A stretch of 64,000 bases of DNA from Rikenellaceae bacterium (GCA_003542575.1 DPKJ01000014.1:238566-302565), one strand, 5' to 3'. Shown: positions 44,661-53,861, counted from the first letter of the stretch. A program made the numbers and translations. The notes: generated by a model from the letters alone, not told the origin.

Positions 44661-44720
44661 ATATGATTTAAATTGAGTTGGCAGATCTTACCCTCACTAA
44701 ATCGCTCTTCTACAAATATA

Positions 44721-45854
44721 TTAAAAAATATAATCTAAATAATTATCCCTGTTTACGACACTAAATTGAGCATTTGAATATGCCTCTTTAAAGGCGATGG
44801 GAACAGCCGGCTTTTTATCACTCCATTTAAATTCCAGAGCAATAAGAGAATCTGAATTTTCCTCAATAAGATCAATCTCCTGACCATCATACGTTCTCCA
44901 GAAATAAAACTCCTTGTTTAGTCTGTTATTATAATTGGATTTAATTCTTTCACTTATGATGTAATTTTCCCACAATGCTCCTGAATCCTGACGAACTGCC
45001 AGAGAGTTGAAATTTCCAATTAATGCATTTCTTATTCCGTTATCATAAAAGTACCATTTCCCGGCCTTTGAAACCTCTTTTCTTAAATTCCTCGAAAATG
45101 CTCCAAGCCTGTATACAATAAATACCTTAGAAAGTAGATCCAGGTATTTCTCAACAGTATTTTTACTCATACCAAGTTGTCTGCCAAGTTCGTCATATGA
45201 GACCTCGTTTCCAAGCTGAAATGCAATAAGTCTAAGCAACTCTTTCATCTTACCTGAATTCTTTATACCATCAATTGAGAGTATATCTTTCAATAAATAA
45301 GCTCCCACAATATCTTTCAAATAATCGGCCTTATTTTCATAACCCGTCAATGTTACAACTTCTGGATACGAACCGTAAATAAGTCTTGTTTCCAGGTTCT
45401 GTCTTGTTTCCAGCACATTCTCTTTCTGCTGAATCTCTTTTTGCGAAAAGGGGGTTAGAAGAAACGAAGTGCTTCTTCCTACCAATGGTTCTCCTATCTT
45501 ATTAAGAAGGTCAAAAGATGAAGATCCGCTTGCAATAACGTTAATGCCTGCAATCTCATCTACAATTAATTTCAGTTTGGATCCGATTTCTGGGATGTTT
45601 TGCGCTTCATCTATGGCAAGTAAATCTACTCCGTCTAATAGATGACGATAATTAGAGATCGTTTGCTCATTTAGTAAAGCTAAAGCATCATAATCTTCTC
45701 CGTTAAGAAAAAGAACCTTGCCATTAAAATTACCAATCAACTGTCGCATTAAAACAGTTTTACCCACCCTTCTTGCACCAAATATCAGGACTATCTTGTT
45801 TGGTTGAATTTTGGCGGTAATTCTTGACTCCAAAAGTCTTTTTATAGGTTCCAT
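44721..45854 (-). CDS. AAA_14/DUF4143 ATP-binding protein
   Basis: The 377-residue product has a P-loop GARRVGKT (26-33), Walker B 'LLAIDEAQNIP' (about 78-88), the 'GSSSFDL' sensor segment and the C-terminal DUF4143 nuclease-like half ('SGALWENYIISER...YFWRTYDGQEIDLIEENSDSLIALEFKWS'), in which D-(x)-E-F-K residues resemble a PD-(D/E)xK site. These proteins are widespread and uncharacterised, often thought to take part in mobile-element or toxin-antitoxin functions. It has its own promoter region within the 106 bases before the type B repeat. Confidence 0.85.
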   Translation of the reverse strand: MEPIKRLLESRITAKIQPNKIVLIFGARRVGKTVLMRQLIGNFNGKVLFLNGEDYDALALLNEQTISNYRHLLDGVDLLAIDEAQNIPEIGSKLKLIVDEIAGINVIASGSSSFDLLNKIGEPLVGRSTSFLLTPFSQKEIQQKENVLETRQNLETRLIYGSYPEVVTLTGYENKADYLKDIVGAYLLKDILSIDGIKNSGKMKELLRLIAFQLGNEVSYDELGRQLGMSKNTVEKYLDLLSKVFIVYRLGAFSRNLRKEVSKAGKWYFYDNGIRNALIGNFNSLAVRQDSGALWENYIISERIKSNYNNRLNKEFYFWRTYDGQEIDLIEENSDSLIALEFKWSDKKPAVPIAFKEAYSNAQFSVVNRDNYLDYIF

Positions 45855-45960
45855 AACATATTCGGATTTTTAGTAAATATAGTATTTTGTCTATTAAATG
45901 ACAATTTTTACGTAAATTTCGTCATTCAATTGACGTTTTTCAGATTGCTACTCCGTTTTT

Positions 45961-46084
45961 CTCCGCGCCAGTTCGTGGTAACTGATTGTATATGTGATAT
46001 TTAAAAACGAGCCAATTTTTCTCGAAATTTTGGCTCATTTTTATGTAATTCACTATCTGACACATACCACAAACTGGCGCGGAG
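45961..46084. repeat. MITE-like inverted-repeat element, type B, second copy
   Basis: This 124-bp element is almost identical to 38592-38715, with the same internal GAGCC/GGCTC hairpin. It lies between divergent genes (45854 minus and 46130 plus), so it is not simply a terminator. Confidence 0.75.
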
Positions 46085-46129
46085 AAAAATTTTTCGTAAA
46101 TTCACGCAAAACTTACTCAAACTTACTCT

Positions 46130-47617
46130 ATGAGCTTTGTACAGCAATTCAGCATCAAAAAGCTGGTCAGCTTTGTGGTGACTCCATTGGTAATCCTCTA
46201 TATACTTCTTTTTGTAGATGTAGTTCCCGAAAACCCGAAGGTGGGGTACACCCTGTGCGTTGCTATACTTATGGCTGTCTGGTGGATAACGGAGGTTGTC
46301 CCTCTTGCAGTAACCTCACTAATTCCGGTTGCATTATTTCCTCTTTTTGGCATAATGGATGGTCGTGCAGTATCTGCCACCTATTTCAATGACGTGATTT
46401 TTCTTTTCATGGGAGGATTTATGGTAGCACTTGCAATGGAAAAATGGGATCTTCACAAAAGAATAGCGTTTAACATTCTCTATTTTACCGGAACCAGCCC
46501 TGCGCGTATTTTACTAGGCTTCATGATGGCATCCTTCTTTTTGTCGATGTGGATATCTAATACCGCGACGGTAATGATGATGCTCCCCATAGCAATAGCA
46601 ATTATCCGGCAACTTGACAGCCTCATGAATAATAAAAGTTCCTCCAGGTTTTCTATCGGAATATTACTTGGCGTAGCATACAGCGCATCAACAGGAGGAA
46701 TGGCCACATTGGTCGGCACACCTCCCAACCTCTCTTTTGCCAGAATATTTCACATCTACTTTCCCGATGCCCCGGAAATTACCTTCTATAAGTGGATGCT
46801 TTTTGCAGTACCGGTATCCCTTATAATGCTCTTTGCAATCTGGGCATTTCTTTATGCGATTTTCCGTCCGAAAAAGGAGGAGTGGAGAGATGTGGACAAA
46901 CACACATTCCTGAATCAGCTTAAAGAGATGGGGAAAACTACATACGAGCAAAAGGTGGTTTTTGTTATCTTTTCGCTGCTTGCAATCCTATGGATAGGCA
47001 GGGCAGATATCGATTTCGGCATTTTAAAACTACCCGGATGGAGCAATCTTTTTCCCAATGCAACCTTTATTAATGACGGTACAGTTGCAATTTTTATGGC
47101 ATTAATCCTCTTTATAATCCCTTCAAAATCTGTTAAAAATGACAGAATCCTGGAGTGGAATACTGCCTCGAAGCTACCCTGGAATATTTTACTTCTGTTT
47201 GGCGGAGGATTTGCTTTGGCTACGGGATTTAAAGAGAGTGGCCTTTCGCTTTGGTTTGGCGGCCATCTTGCAGGACTTGCATCACTCCACCCTATCTGGA
47301 TTATCCTAATAATTTGTTTGGTGATAACCTTTCTTACAGAGCTCACATCAAATACCGCTACCACAGAGATGGTGCTCCCGATTCTGGCCGGTATAGCAAT
47401 AACAACCGGAATGAACCCCTTGCTACTCATGATTCCCGCAACCATGTCGGCATCAATGGCATTTATGCTACCTGTAGCGACTCCTCCCAATGCAATCATA
47501 TTTGGCACCGGTCGTATAACAGTAGGTATGATGGCAAAAACCGGCCTTGCAATTAACCTTTTTGGTGCAATCGTAATTACTCTGATGATGTACTTCTGGG
47601 GGAGTTTTGTTTTCTAA
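46130..47617 (+). CDS. SLC13-family sodium-coupled anion transporter
   Basis: The 495-residue product has about eleven membrane segments and the family signatures 'ISNTATVMMMLPIAIAI' (about 143-160) and 'ELTSNTATTEMVLPILAGIAI' (about 405-425), the paired SNT motifs that bind sodium and substrate in DASS transporters. It imports di- or tricarboxylates (or sulfate in some members) with sodium. Monocistronic, with no obvious regulator next to it. Confidence 0.9.
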   Translation: MSFVQQFSIKKLVSFVVTPLVILYILLFVDVVPENPKVGYTLCVAILMAVWWITEVVPLAVTSLIPVALFPLFGIMDGRAVSATYFNDVIFLFMGGFMVALAMEKWDLHKRIAFNILYFTGTSPARILLGFMMASFFLSMWISNTATVMMMLPIAIAIIRQLDSLMNNKSSSRFSIGILLGVAYSASTGGMATLVGTPPNLSFARIFHIYFPDAPEITFYKWMLFAVPVSLIMLFAIWAFLYAIFRPKKEEWRDVDKHTFLNQLKEMGKTTYEQKVVFVIFSLLAILWIGRADIDFGILKLPGWSNLFPNATFINDGTVAIFMALILFIIPSKSVKNDRILEWNTASKLPWNILLLFGGGFALATGFKESGLSLWFGGHLAGLASLHPIWIILIICLVITFLTELTSNTATTEMVLPILAGIAITTGMNPLLLMIPATMSASMAFMLPVATPPNAIIFGTGRITVGMMAKTGLAINLFGAIVITLMMYFWGSFVF

Positions 47618-47745
47618 ATCATTATTAATCACCATATCGTAAAATTTAATTTTTTATCCAAAATGGATAAAATGTGATCAATAATTACTATATTGGAACT
47701 TCTGAGCGCAATTCCGGCACCTATTGTTAACCAAAAATAAAGATT

Positions 47746-48408
47746 ATGAAAAGAATTTTTAACATTGGACTATTCTCAATTTTAGTCTTAGTCCTTGCCG
47801 CATCATGTGGTGGAGGTAAAGCAGACAACAACGGTAAAAAGACGAAAACTGTTGTTATCGGAGAGCAGGAGTGGATGGCAGAAAACCTAAACGTCAACGT
47901 CTTCAGAGATGGAAGTGAAATTGAAAACATCCATTATGACGATGATTGGAGCGATGTACATAAAGACAAAGAACCAGCCTGGTGCTATTATGGTTTTGAT
48001 GAGGAAGAGGGAGCAAAATACGGAAAGTTATACAACTGGTATGCAGTAAACGACCCAAGAGGTTTGTGTCCTGAAGGGTGGAGGGTTCCAACAGATGCCG
48101 ACTGGCAGCAGCTGATTGATTTTCTGGGAGGCAAAGAGGCCGCCTATGATAAGATGAAATCAACTTCCGGCTGGGCTAACGACGATAACGGAACAAACGA
48201 GAGTGGGTTTAATGCAAAACCAGCCGGTATTGTTGATATAGGAGGCGAATTTGGACTAGAGGGAAGCGGAACAATATGGTGGGCTTCAGATCCGGTGGGT
48301 ATAAAAAATGCTCAAACAAGATTTATTTATCCGGGATACCGCTTTATTTACCGGGATCCTTTATCAAGAGGTCAGGGACACTCCGTAAGGTGTATTAAAG
48401 ATAAGTAA
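47746..48408 (+). CDS. FISUMP-domain lipoprotein
   Basis: The 220-residue product has lipobox AASC (Cys at about 23), followed by a FISUMP domain: 'KTVVIGEQEWMAENLNVNVFRDGSEI', 'GAKYGKLYNWYAVNDPRGLCPEGWRVPTDADWQQL', 'GFNAKPAGIVDIGGEFGLEG...WWAS' and 'GHSVRCIKDK'. It is paralogous in domain to 30694-31446 but clearly diverged. It is probably surface-anchored. Downstream it meets a convergent lipoprotein gene across a short tandem repeat. Confidence 0.88.
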   Translation: MKRIFNIGLFSILVLVLAASCGGGKADNNGKKTKTVVIGEQEWMAENLNVNVFRDGSEIENIHYDDDWSDVHKDKEPAWCYYGFDEEEGAKYGKLYNWYAVNDPRGLCPEGWRVPTDADWQQLIDFLGGKEAAYDKMKSTSGWANDDNGTNESGFNAKPAGIVDIGGEFGLEGSGTIWWASDPVGIKNAQTRFIYPGYRFIYRDPLSRGQGHSVRCIKDK

Positions 48409-48489
48409 ATCTTATCCATCCCGGATCTCTCTTAAGCGTTAGTATTTCACATGAATATTCTGAATGAATTTTTTGTGTAACCTAAGCAC

Positions 48490-48541
48490 GAGTACTTCGT
48501 GTGAGTACGTCGTGTGAGTGTTTAGCGGGAATATTTAGCGT
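48490..48541. repeat. 13-bp degenerate tandem repeat
   Basis: Four consecutive 13-mers: GAGTACTTCGTGT, GAGTACGTCGTGT, GAGTGTTTAGCGG, GAATATTTAGCGT. The array runs into the last codons of the lipoprotein gene at 48522-49337. Confidence 0.5.
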
Positions 48542-49337
48542 GATGAATCACATTTGTGATATTCTCATTAGGTATATATGTGAATATTCTGGATTGTGGA
48601 TAAACACTTTCTGTACTTAAAATCAAGTCGCTCTCAGTAAGGAGAAACTTATAGTTTTGCATATACTGGACTTGCCCGGCAGTGCTCTTTATGTTTAAGG
48701 ATATTATGTCTAAATTAACACTCCATGTTCCGCTGAAATTATCCAGAATATTGTTTAATGTCAGCTTTCCCCTTACCTCTGTTGGAGACATAAATTTTAA
48801 TTCCGAAAGCGGAACTCCGGCTAAACTCTCTTTTGAACCATAGATAGTCAGAGTATTGCCCGTCATAACCTCTTTAAGAGGAGCCTCAAGGTTAATTTTC
48901 AGATTCACAGGATTGGTACCGTACATAAAATTGAACTCTACCTGTAACTTGCCGTTGTTTATTGCCTCTTCTGAATTAAATACAACGTCAAATTGTGAAT
49001 TTTTGTATATCAATCGTTTATTTCCAAGAGATAAAATAATATCCTTATTGATTGCTATGTATGGCGATAGATTATCATAATATCTGTTTACGCAATTCTC
49101 AACAGGAACATTATTCTCCAGCACCTCTCCCGACCACCCTTGGGGAGAATTCATATCCAGGAACGAAAAATCTTTTGTAGCAGTTACAGTTGTGTAGAAG
49201 TCTCTAACAGACCATGTCCCTTTAAGCTCATCAAACAAAGTATCATCTTTACTGCAACTACTTATCATTAAGGCAGGCGCTAAAATAATGACAAGAGACA
49301 GCAGTTTTATAAAATCTATTTTTCTTATAATCCTCAT
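48522..49337 (-). CDS. Lipoprotein, paralogue of the next gene, unknown function
   Basis: The 271-residue product has lipobox ISSC (Cys at about 28), then 'LFDELKGTWSVRDFYTTVTATKDFSFLDMNSPQGWSGEVLENNVPV' and a second 'LDNFSGTWSVNLDIISLNIKS' motif near 200. The double 'GTW' pattern resembles lipocalin-like lipoproteins of Bacteroidota. The end, 'FTYIPNENITNVIHHAKYSR', parallels the end of the neighbouring paralogue. They are tandem duplicates. The function is unknown. Confidence 0.7.
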   Translation of the reverse strand: MRIIRKIDFIKLLSLVIILAPALMISSCSKDDTLFDELKGTWSVRDFYTTVTATKDFSFLDMNSPQGWSGEVLENNVPVENCVNRYYDNLSPYIAINKDIILSLGNKRLIYKNSQFDVVFNSEEAINNGKLQVEFNFMYGTNPVNLKINLEAPLKEVMTGNTLTIYGSKESLAGVPLSELKFMSPTEVRGKLTLNNILDNFSGTWSVNLDIISLNIKSTAGQVQYMQNYKFLLTESDLILSTESVYPQSRIFTYIPNENITNVIHHAKYSR

Positions 49338-49381
49338 AATCGCAATATTGTTTGGTTATTAATAAAAGGTCTCTGCTAGCG

Positions 49382-50179
49382 TTATTCATTCAAACCTGGT
49401 CTTTTGTACTTTGTCCAGTGAACAACATCTGTTATGTTTACATTGGGAATTGTACTCAAAATATTATAGTCGGGAGAAGCTCCTTTTGAACTTAAAAATA
49501 ATTCTCCTCCAATAATTTTGTAATCGTAGGTTTGTCTGATTTTGTTGTCATACATTTCACCATTCATTTTAAATGTTATTCTGCCTGAATTCACCGACCA
49601 AGTACCGTGAAAATTATCCACAATATCGTCATACAAAAGTGATCCGCTTATTTTTACAGCAGATCTAAAGTTTAATTTAATCAACGGTAAGCCGTTCACA
49701 CCGTACGGACTATCAGACAAAGTGAAGTAATCTCCCTTTTTAACATTGTATTCAGGCGCTGTAAAATCAAACTTAAGGTTTACCTGTTCCCCTTCATGGA
49801 TAAATGAGCACTCTGCCAAAAGTGTTCCTCTGTAAACCTCATCGAAATTAACATCAATATCGTATGATTTGAATTTGTATATTACTTTTTTCTGACGTAA
49901 GGCTATATGCACTTCATTGCTGATTTTGATTCCTGAGTATGAAAAGTCTCTTATGAGACCAACATTATTATCAGCAGGCACTCCATTTATCAACAATTCT
50001 CCCGGCCAATTGCTTGCATATGTATCTTTAAATGCAAAATCTTTGGTTGCAGTAAAGGTTGTGTATGAGTCATATGATCTCCATTCTCCCCCAATTTTAT
50101 CCATGAGCATAGACTCTTTTATACATGAAGTAAAAATGAGAGCAGCGAATAAACAAACAATAATGTTAGATTTTTTCAT
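49382..50179 (-). CDS. Lipoprotein, paralogue of the previous gene, unknown function
   Basis: The product has 265 residues from the ATG at 50179 (an ATG at 50188 is also in frame). Lipobox FTSC lies at about residue 19. It aligns by eye with the downstream paralogue: 'MDKIGGEWRSYDSYTTFTATKDFAFKDTYASNWPGELLINGVPADN', 'VDNFHGTWSVNSGRITFKM', 'LSTIPNVNITDVVHWTKYKR'. The pair is co-directional with 44 bases between them. They may be surface proteins duplicated and diverging. Confidence 0.7.
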   Translation of the reverse strand: MKKSNIIVCLFAALIFTSCIKESMLMDKIGGEWRSYDSYTTFTATKDFAFKDTYASNWPGELLINGVPADNNVGLIRDFSYSGIKISNEVHIALRQKKVIYKFKSYDIDVNFDEVYRGTLLAECSFIHEGEQVNLKFDFTAPEYNVKKGDYFTLSDSPYGVNGLPLIKLNFRSAVKISGSLLYDDIVDNFHGTWSVNSGRITFKMNGEMYDNKIRQTYDYKIIGGELFLSSKGASPDYNILSTIPNVNITDVVHWTKYKRPGLNE

Positions 50180-50284
50180 ACCGTGCAATCTTAAAGTTAA
50201 TAATGAAGAGCTTAAATACGAGATGTATTTACATTATAGATGCACTAAGGTGTAATTTCGTTGCAGCAACCTGTATTAAAGAGT

Positions 50285-50689
50285 CTAGAAATCAACTTTT
50301 ACCGAGAAAATCGGGACAAGCCCGACGCTGTATGAGTCACGGGTTAAAATTTTACCCTGGCTGTAAGAGAAGCGGCGTCTTACAACATTGTGCCTATCGG
50401 TGAGGTTCTGAACCTCCACAAGAAATGTCCAGGAGCTCTCTTTTCTATTAACTCTGTAACTAACCCCGACATCTATTCTGGAGTAATCGGGAAGTTGTTT
50501 ACCATATGTTCTGAGAACATCGTAAACTACTCTTCTTCTCGATAACGAAAGCTCTGTATTAACCGGAGTATATCTGAATCCCCCTCTGTTAAGGGCCCTG
50601 ATATTGAATCCCAGAATATTCCTGCCCTCTCTGCCCATTTTAAACTCCCTGCCTGCTGTAAACATGAATGTTCTTCCGTTATTAAAGTA
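50285..50689 (-). pseudogene. 3' remnant of a TonB-dependent receptor
   Basis: About 130 residues encode the final beta strands of an outer-membrane TonB-dependent receptor: 'FNNGRTFMFTAGREFKMGREGRNILGFNIRALNRGGFRYTP', 'LPDYSRIDVGVSYRVNRKESSWTFLVEVQNLTDRHNVV' and the closing 'VGLVPIFSVKVDF' with C-terminal Phe. The plug and most of the barrel are absent; a terminator hairpin for the upstream operon abuts its 5' side. There is no signal peptide, so it is not functional. Confidence 0.75.
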
Positions 50690-50690
50690 T

Positions 50691-50727
50691 AAAACGAGCC
50701 AGTTTTTGTTTAAAACTGACTCGTTTT
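50691..50727 (-). terminator. Terminator of the LruC operon
   Basis: AAAACGAGCCAGTTTT (50691-50706) pairs with AAAACTGACTCGTTTT (50712-50727) with one mismatch. It lies 35 bases past the LruC stop codon. Confidence 0.75.
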
Positions 50728-50761
50728 CTTATATGTTGTATATCAATGAATCGCGACCCAT

Positions 50762-52246
50762 CTAGTAAATCAGCTCTGCATTGCGGTAACCCGGCAAGTT
50801 CAGAAACCAGTTGGCATAAGAGGAGCCACCGGAAATTGCCCATTCAATGAAAAAATTATAAGCTTCATTAATTGCTGCTTTTTCAATGGTATAATCAAAT
50901 CCCTGAACAATATTTATTGCCCATGGCATATTGTTGGCTGTTTTGTATGTTCTTCCTGCCCCCGGATTTGAGGTATCGTCTCCAGTTCCAAAAAGGCTTG
51001 GATTCACACGTTCTGTTGGCATCCTATCAGGCAGGTGAATCTCTGTTCCTCTGTCACCATTTACAAAAATAAAGAAGTTCAGAGCCGAGAAATTAAGTTG
51101 ACCAAGAGTTACGGCTCCTCCGGGAGGAATAACTCCATTATTAATGAAATTTACCACAACCTGCATATTGGTTGGAGTAATATATGGACCCGCTTTGTCG
51201 GTATTAACCCCAATACCTACACCTGGTCTGATCATCTCTCCAAAGAAACTGCTAAAGACAATTATATTGGCAAATGCCTGCCCTACTTCTACTCCGTTTG
51301 CAGCCATAGGCATAGTCCCGGGCTTATTGCCGGTAACCTTTGAAACTTTGTTTGCAGCTATACCATCAATTTGAAAACCAAAGCCATTACTGAATGAAGC
51401 CCCTGATGCAAGGAGACGAAAAGAGGCAACAAGGTCAACAACCTGATTGGCAGCATTAGTAATAGTCTTGATGTTATAACCAATAACTACATCATTAAAG
51501 TCGTAGTCTCCCTTTAGAGGCCAGTTATCTTCAAATGCCAGGGTTCCGAAACTTGTTTGACCCGGAAAATAACTATTGTAAGCCCTGTAAGGGTCGTTAG
51601 GATATTCATCCTGAGCATCCGGCACACCGTCTCCGTCAGTATCTGTCACCACAACCACAGGAAGTGGCTGACATGAATTTGATGGATTTGACCAATATGT
51701 TCCAGGGAAAATGTAGTTGTCAGACATTATTTTACCTGATCCACCTTGCCCTACAAAACTTACCAAAATCTTGTAAAGAGATGTAGAGTTTGCTATTGCG
51801 GCAGGAATAGGCGCGATAACCGTTACGGTATTAAGGTCGCTAACATTAAAGTCTCTGGTGTAAAAAGTTGTAAGAGTGCCTTCAAAGCCCGTACTTGATG
51901 ATGTTGAATTATATGGTATGTATGAGACTCTCACCCCTCTTGCAACAGTGTTTGGTTGATTTCCTATTCTGGCAATAAAGGTGATGTTGCCCGAACCAAT
52001 CTTCATCCAAGGAGTTTTAATAAAGGAATTAGTGAGAGAAAAGCTGTTCATCTGTCCGCTTATAAGCGAAAATGATCCACTTAGAACCTCACTTGTGAGG
52101 CTTGTATATGTCTGTCCGGCAAATTGCCAGCAATTACCAACCTCTATAGCTCTATTCCCGGATTCTGCATTTAAAGTAACCTGCGACAAAGCAACGCCAG
52201 GAGTAAAGACAATAAATACTAGTATTGAAAGTAATTTTGTTTTCAT
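50762..52246 (-). CDS. LruC-domain exported protein
   Basis: The 494-residue product has a signal peptide (ending SQ at about 22). It has a jelly-roll-like N-terminal part to about 190, a calcium-binding-like loop 'DTDGDGVPDAQDEYPNDP' at 200-217, and then the LruC domain (DUF4842): 'AYNSYFPGQTSFGTLAFEDNWPLKGDYDFNDVVIGYNIKTITN' and '...EIHLPDRMPTERVNPSLFG'. LruC proteins were first seen in leptospiral outer-membrane-associated proteins; their role is uncertain. The lipoprotein gene 11 bases upstream belongs to the same transcript. Confidence 0.85.
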   Translation of the reverse strand: MKTKLLSILVFIVFTPGVALSQVTLNAESGNRAIEVGNCWQFAGQTYTSLTSEVLSGSFSLISGQMNSFSLTNSFIKTPWMKIGSGNITFIARIGNQPNTVARGVRVSYIPYNSTSSSTGFEGTLTTFYTRDFNVSDLNTVTVIAPIPAAIANSTSLYKILVSFVGQGGSGKIMSDNYIFPGTYWSNPSNSCQPLPVVVVTDTDGDGVPDAQDEYPNDPYRAYNSYFPGQTSFGTLAFEDNWPLKGDYDFNDVVIGYNIKTITNAANQVVDLVASFRLLASGASFSNGFGFQIDGIAANKVSKVTGNKPGTMPMAANGVEVGQAFANIIVFSSFFGEMIRPGVGIGVNTDKAGPYITPTNMQVVVNFINNGVIPPGGAVTLGQLNFSALNFFIFVNGDRGTEIHLPDRMPTERVNPSLFGTGDDTSNPGAGRTYKTANNMPWAINIVQGFDYTIEKAAINEAYNFFIEWAISGGSSYANWFLNLPGYRNAELIY

Positions 52247-52257
52247 AAACTTATCGT

Positions 52258-52668
52258 TTAAACCTCATCGTCAGTAACAACCGGTATAAAAGAAAACTCA
52301 GCCTTTTTATCCACAATTGGAATATTTTGTTGAGTTGCACCGTAAATAATTATAAGAGAGCTCGTTTCATTAGGAACCGTAAGAGATATTTTTATGTTTT
52401 CGCTCATTTTGTGCAGAGCACTATAAAGTGTTGTTCCATCTGTAAGAGTTATCTTAAGTGTGTTTTTTATCTCTATAACGGTAGGAAGCCCTGTAATGCT
52501 AACCTCAACATTCATTGATGTGCTCCAGTTGAAATTGCCGGGAACAGAGATTTCATTTAGCTTCTCATTTGGTTTTATGCTTCTGTCCGGAGGATCTAGC
52601 TTCACGCAGGATAGAACCAGTGCAGAACCAATCATTAATATTACAAATCGTTTTATTATAGTTATCAT
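52258..52668 (-). CDS. Small lipoprotein paired with the LruC protein
   Basis: The product has 136 residues from the ATG at 52668 (an ATG at 52701 gives 147). Lipobox VLSC. The segment 'GNFNWSTSMNVEVSITGLP' resembles the start of many single-chain LruC lipoproteins, so this gene may be the split-off anchor half of that architecture, with the LruC domain on the next gene. A promoter lies at 52728-52735. Confidence 0.7.
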   Translation of the reverse strand: MITIIKRFVILMIGSALVLSCVKLDPPDRSIKPNEKLNEISVPGNFNWSTSMNVEVSITGLPTVIEIKNTLKITLTDGTTLYSALHKMSENIKISLTVPNETSSLIIIYGATQQNIPIVDKKAEFSFIPVVTDDEV

Positions 52669-52703
52669 TTTTCTTATTATAATCTTTTTGTTTTCAGTCA
52701 TTT

Positions 52704-52721
52704 TATGTGCGTTTGCACATA
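52704..52721. promoter_or_regulatory. Palindrome in the LruC operon leader
   Basis: TATGTGC (52704-52710), loop GTTT and GCACATA (52715-52721) form a perfect 7-bp inverted repeat between the promoter element and the first start codon. It could be an operator or leader hairpin. Confidence 0.4.
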
Positions 52722-52727
52722 TCTTAG

Positions 52728-52735
52728 CAAAAATA
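52728..52735 (-). promoter_or_regulatory. TAnnTTTG -7 element for the LruC operon
   Basis: The minus strand reads TATTTTTG, 27 bases upstream of the ATG at 52701. Confidence 0.5.
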
Positions 52736-52893
52736 TTAATTTATTTTTAACAAACAATATCCTGTGTTGCCATATAAAACAAATTAATATTTAAAGAGTT
52801 CAACCAAGTCGAGATAAACAACAGACGAATCGGAACAAACAACAGACCAACACTAAATAATAAAATTATTTTGCAGATTGTGAAAAAGAGATA

Positions 52894-52901
52894 TATCTTT
52901 G
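52894..52901 (+). promoter_or_regulatory. TAnnTTTG -7 element for tRNA-Pro
   Basis: The sequence TATCTTTG is identical to the tRNA-Ser promoter element and lies 36 bases before the tRNA. Confidence 0.6.
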
Positions 52902-52937
52902 CACTCCCAATTAAACGGGGAAGTTCTTTTAAAAATT

Positions 52938-53011
52938 CGGGGTGTGGCGCAGTTGGCTAGCGCACCTGCTTTGGGAGCAGGGGGTCCTCCGTTCGAGTCG
53001 GAGTACCCCGA
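52938..53011 (+). tRNA. tRNA-Pro (anticodon TGG)
   Basis: The acceptor stem CGGGGTG (52938-52944) pairs with TACCCCG (53004-53010); the discriminator is A. The anticodon stem CTGCT/AGCAG encloses TTTGGGA with anticodon TGG. The T arm contains GTTCGAGTC. CCA is not encoded. A terminator follows directly. Confidence 0.93.
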
Positions 53012-53014
53012 CAT

Positions 53015-53060
53015 AAAAGCTTGATAACCTAATGCATAAGCAGGTTATCAAGCTTTTTTA
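53015..53060 (+). terminator. Terminator after tRNA-Pro
   Basis: AAAAGCTTGATAACCT (53015-53030) pairs with AGGTTATCAAGCTTTT (53042-53057) and runs on into T. A very strong stem. Confidence 0.88.
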
Positions 53061-53305
53061 TATTCACACTCTTCCCTACAACTTTTCTTTCACCACCAAT
53101 TTTGGACCACGATCAAAAGTTGGGATACTTTTAAGTCTTTGCCTTAATGTCTATATATCAATGGCTTGCAAACGTAATAATTCAAAAAAAATGGCAATCT
53201 TGTTTTGCATAACCCACTTGGTCTGATAGTTATACAAACACTTAAATTCACAAATCCTCTACTCAAAGGCAACATTTGTTTTCCGATAATTCTCCGCGGC
53301 TACTA

Positions 53306-53362
53306 TTCGGAAACGACGAGGACTGTTTGACGACCACAGGGAGGAGTTCCGCAGTCGCCGAA
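53306..53362. other. Structured GC-rich block in an 800-base gene-free stretch
   Basis: The stretch 53061-53861 has no supported gene. Within it a GC-rich island folds on paper: TTCGG (53306-53310) with CCGAA (53358-53362), then CGAC/GTCG-like pairs and GACTG (53321-53325) with CAGTC (53352-53356). Just after it is the palindrome AGGGTACCCT (53382-53391). It stands out from the surrounding AT-rich sequence. It may be a small RNA or a repeat relic. Confidence 0.35.
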
Positions 53363-53861
53363 AAGTACCAGGAAAATTTGAGGGTACCCTAAAACAATCG
53401 GTTGCCGGAGTTGAGTGATATGGGAAAATAAAACATATTTCCTTTTTAGACTATCTAAAATTTATGCCTAAATACCGAATCCCTCAACTTTTGTTCGTGA
53501 TCACCAATTTTCCCAAATGCAAGAGCTAAAAATTTTAAGTGTCTCCGTAAACACCTGTATATGTGAGTGTTTCAAAATTAATCTGCTCTATTTACAATTT
53601 CAATTTTTCAACATATTGATAGTTAAAGGTTTAGTCAAGCGCTTGAAATGCAACTTCTGTTTCAAGACAGGTGTGAAGAAATAGAGAACACCTTAAAGCC
53701 CCTGTACACCATAAAGCACTGCGAAGTTGTTGCATCAGTTGTTCTTACCTTAAACATTTCATGTTTTTTTAAAATGCTGAAAATGCAAGCTACGCGTGTG
53801 TTTCACAAAAATATTTTCATATCTTTATCCGCCCAATTTTTACTAAATTCTTACAATTTTT

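Noticed and set aside
47618..47745. ATCACCATAT(C/T)GTAAAAT shared with 57487-57503 as a repeat family
   Set aside because: Only about 20 bases match in AT-rich intergenic DNA and no structure supports it; chance cannot be excluded.
48490..48541. CRISPR array
   Set aside because: The 13-bp units are contiguous, with no spacers, and no cas gene is in the window.
53032..53226. A 64-codon frame after tRNA-Pro
   Set aside because: It begins inside the tRNA terminator hairpin, so it is not a gene.
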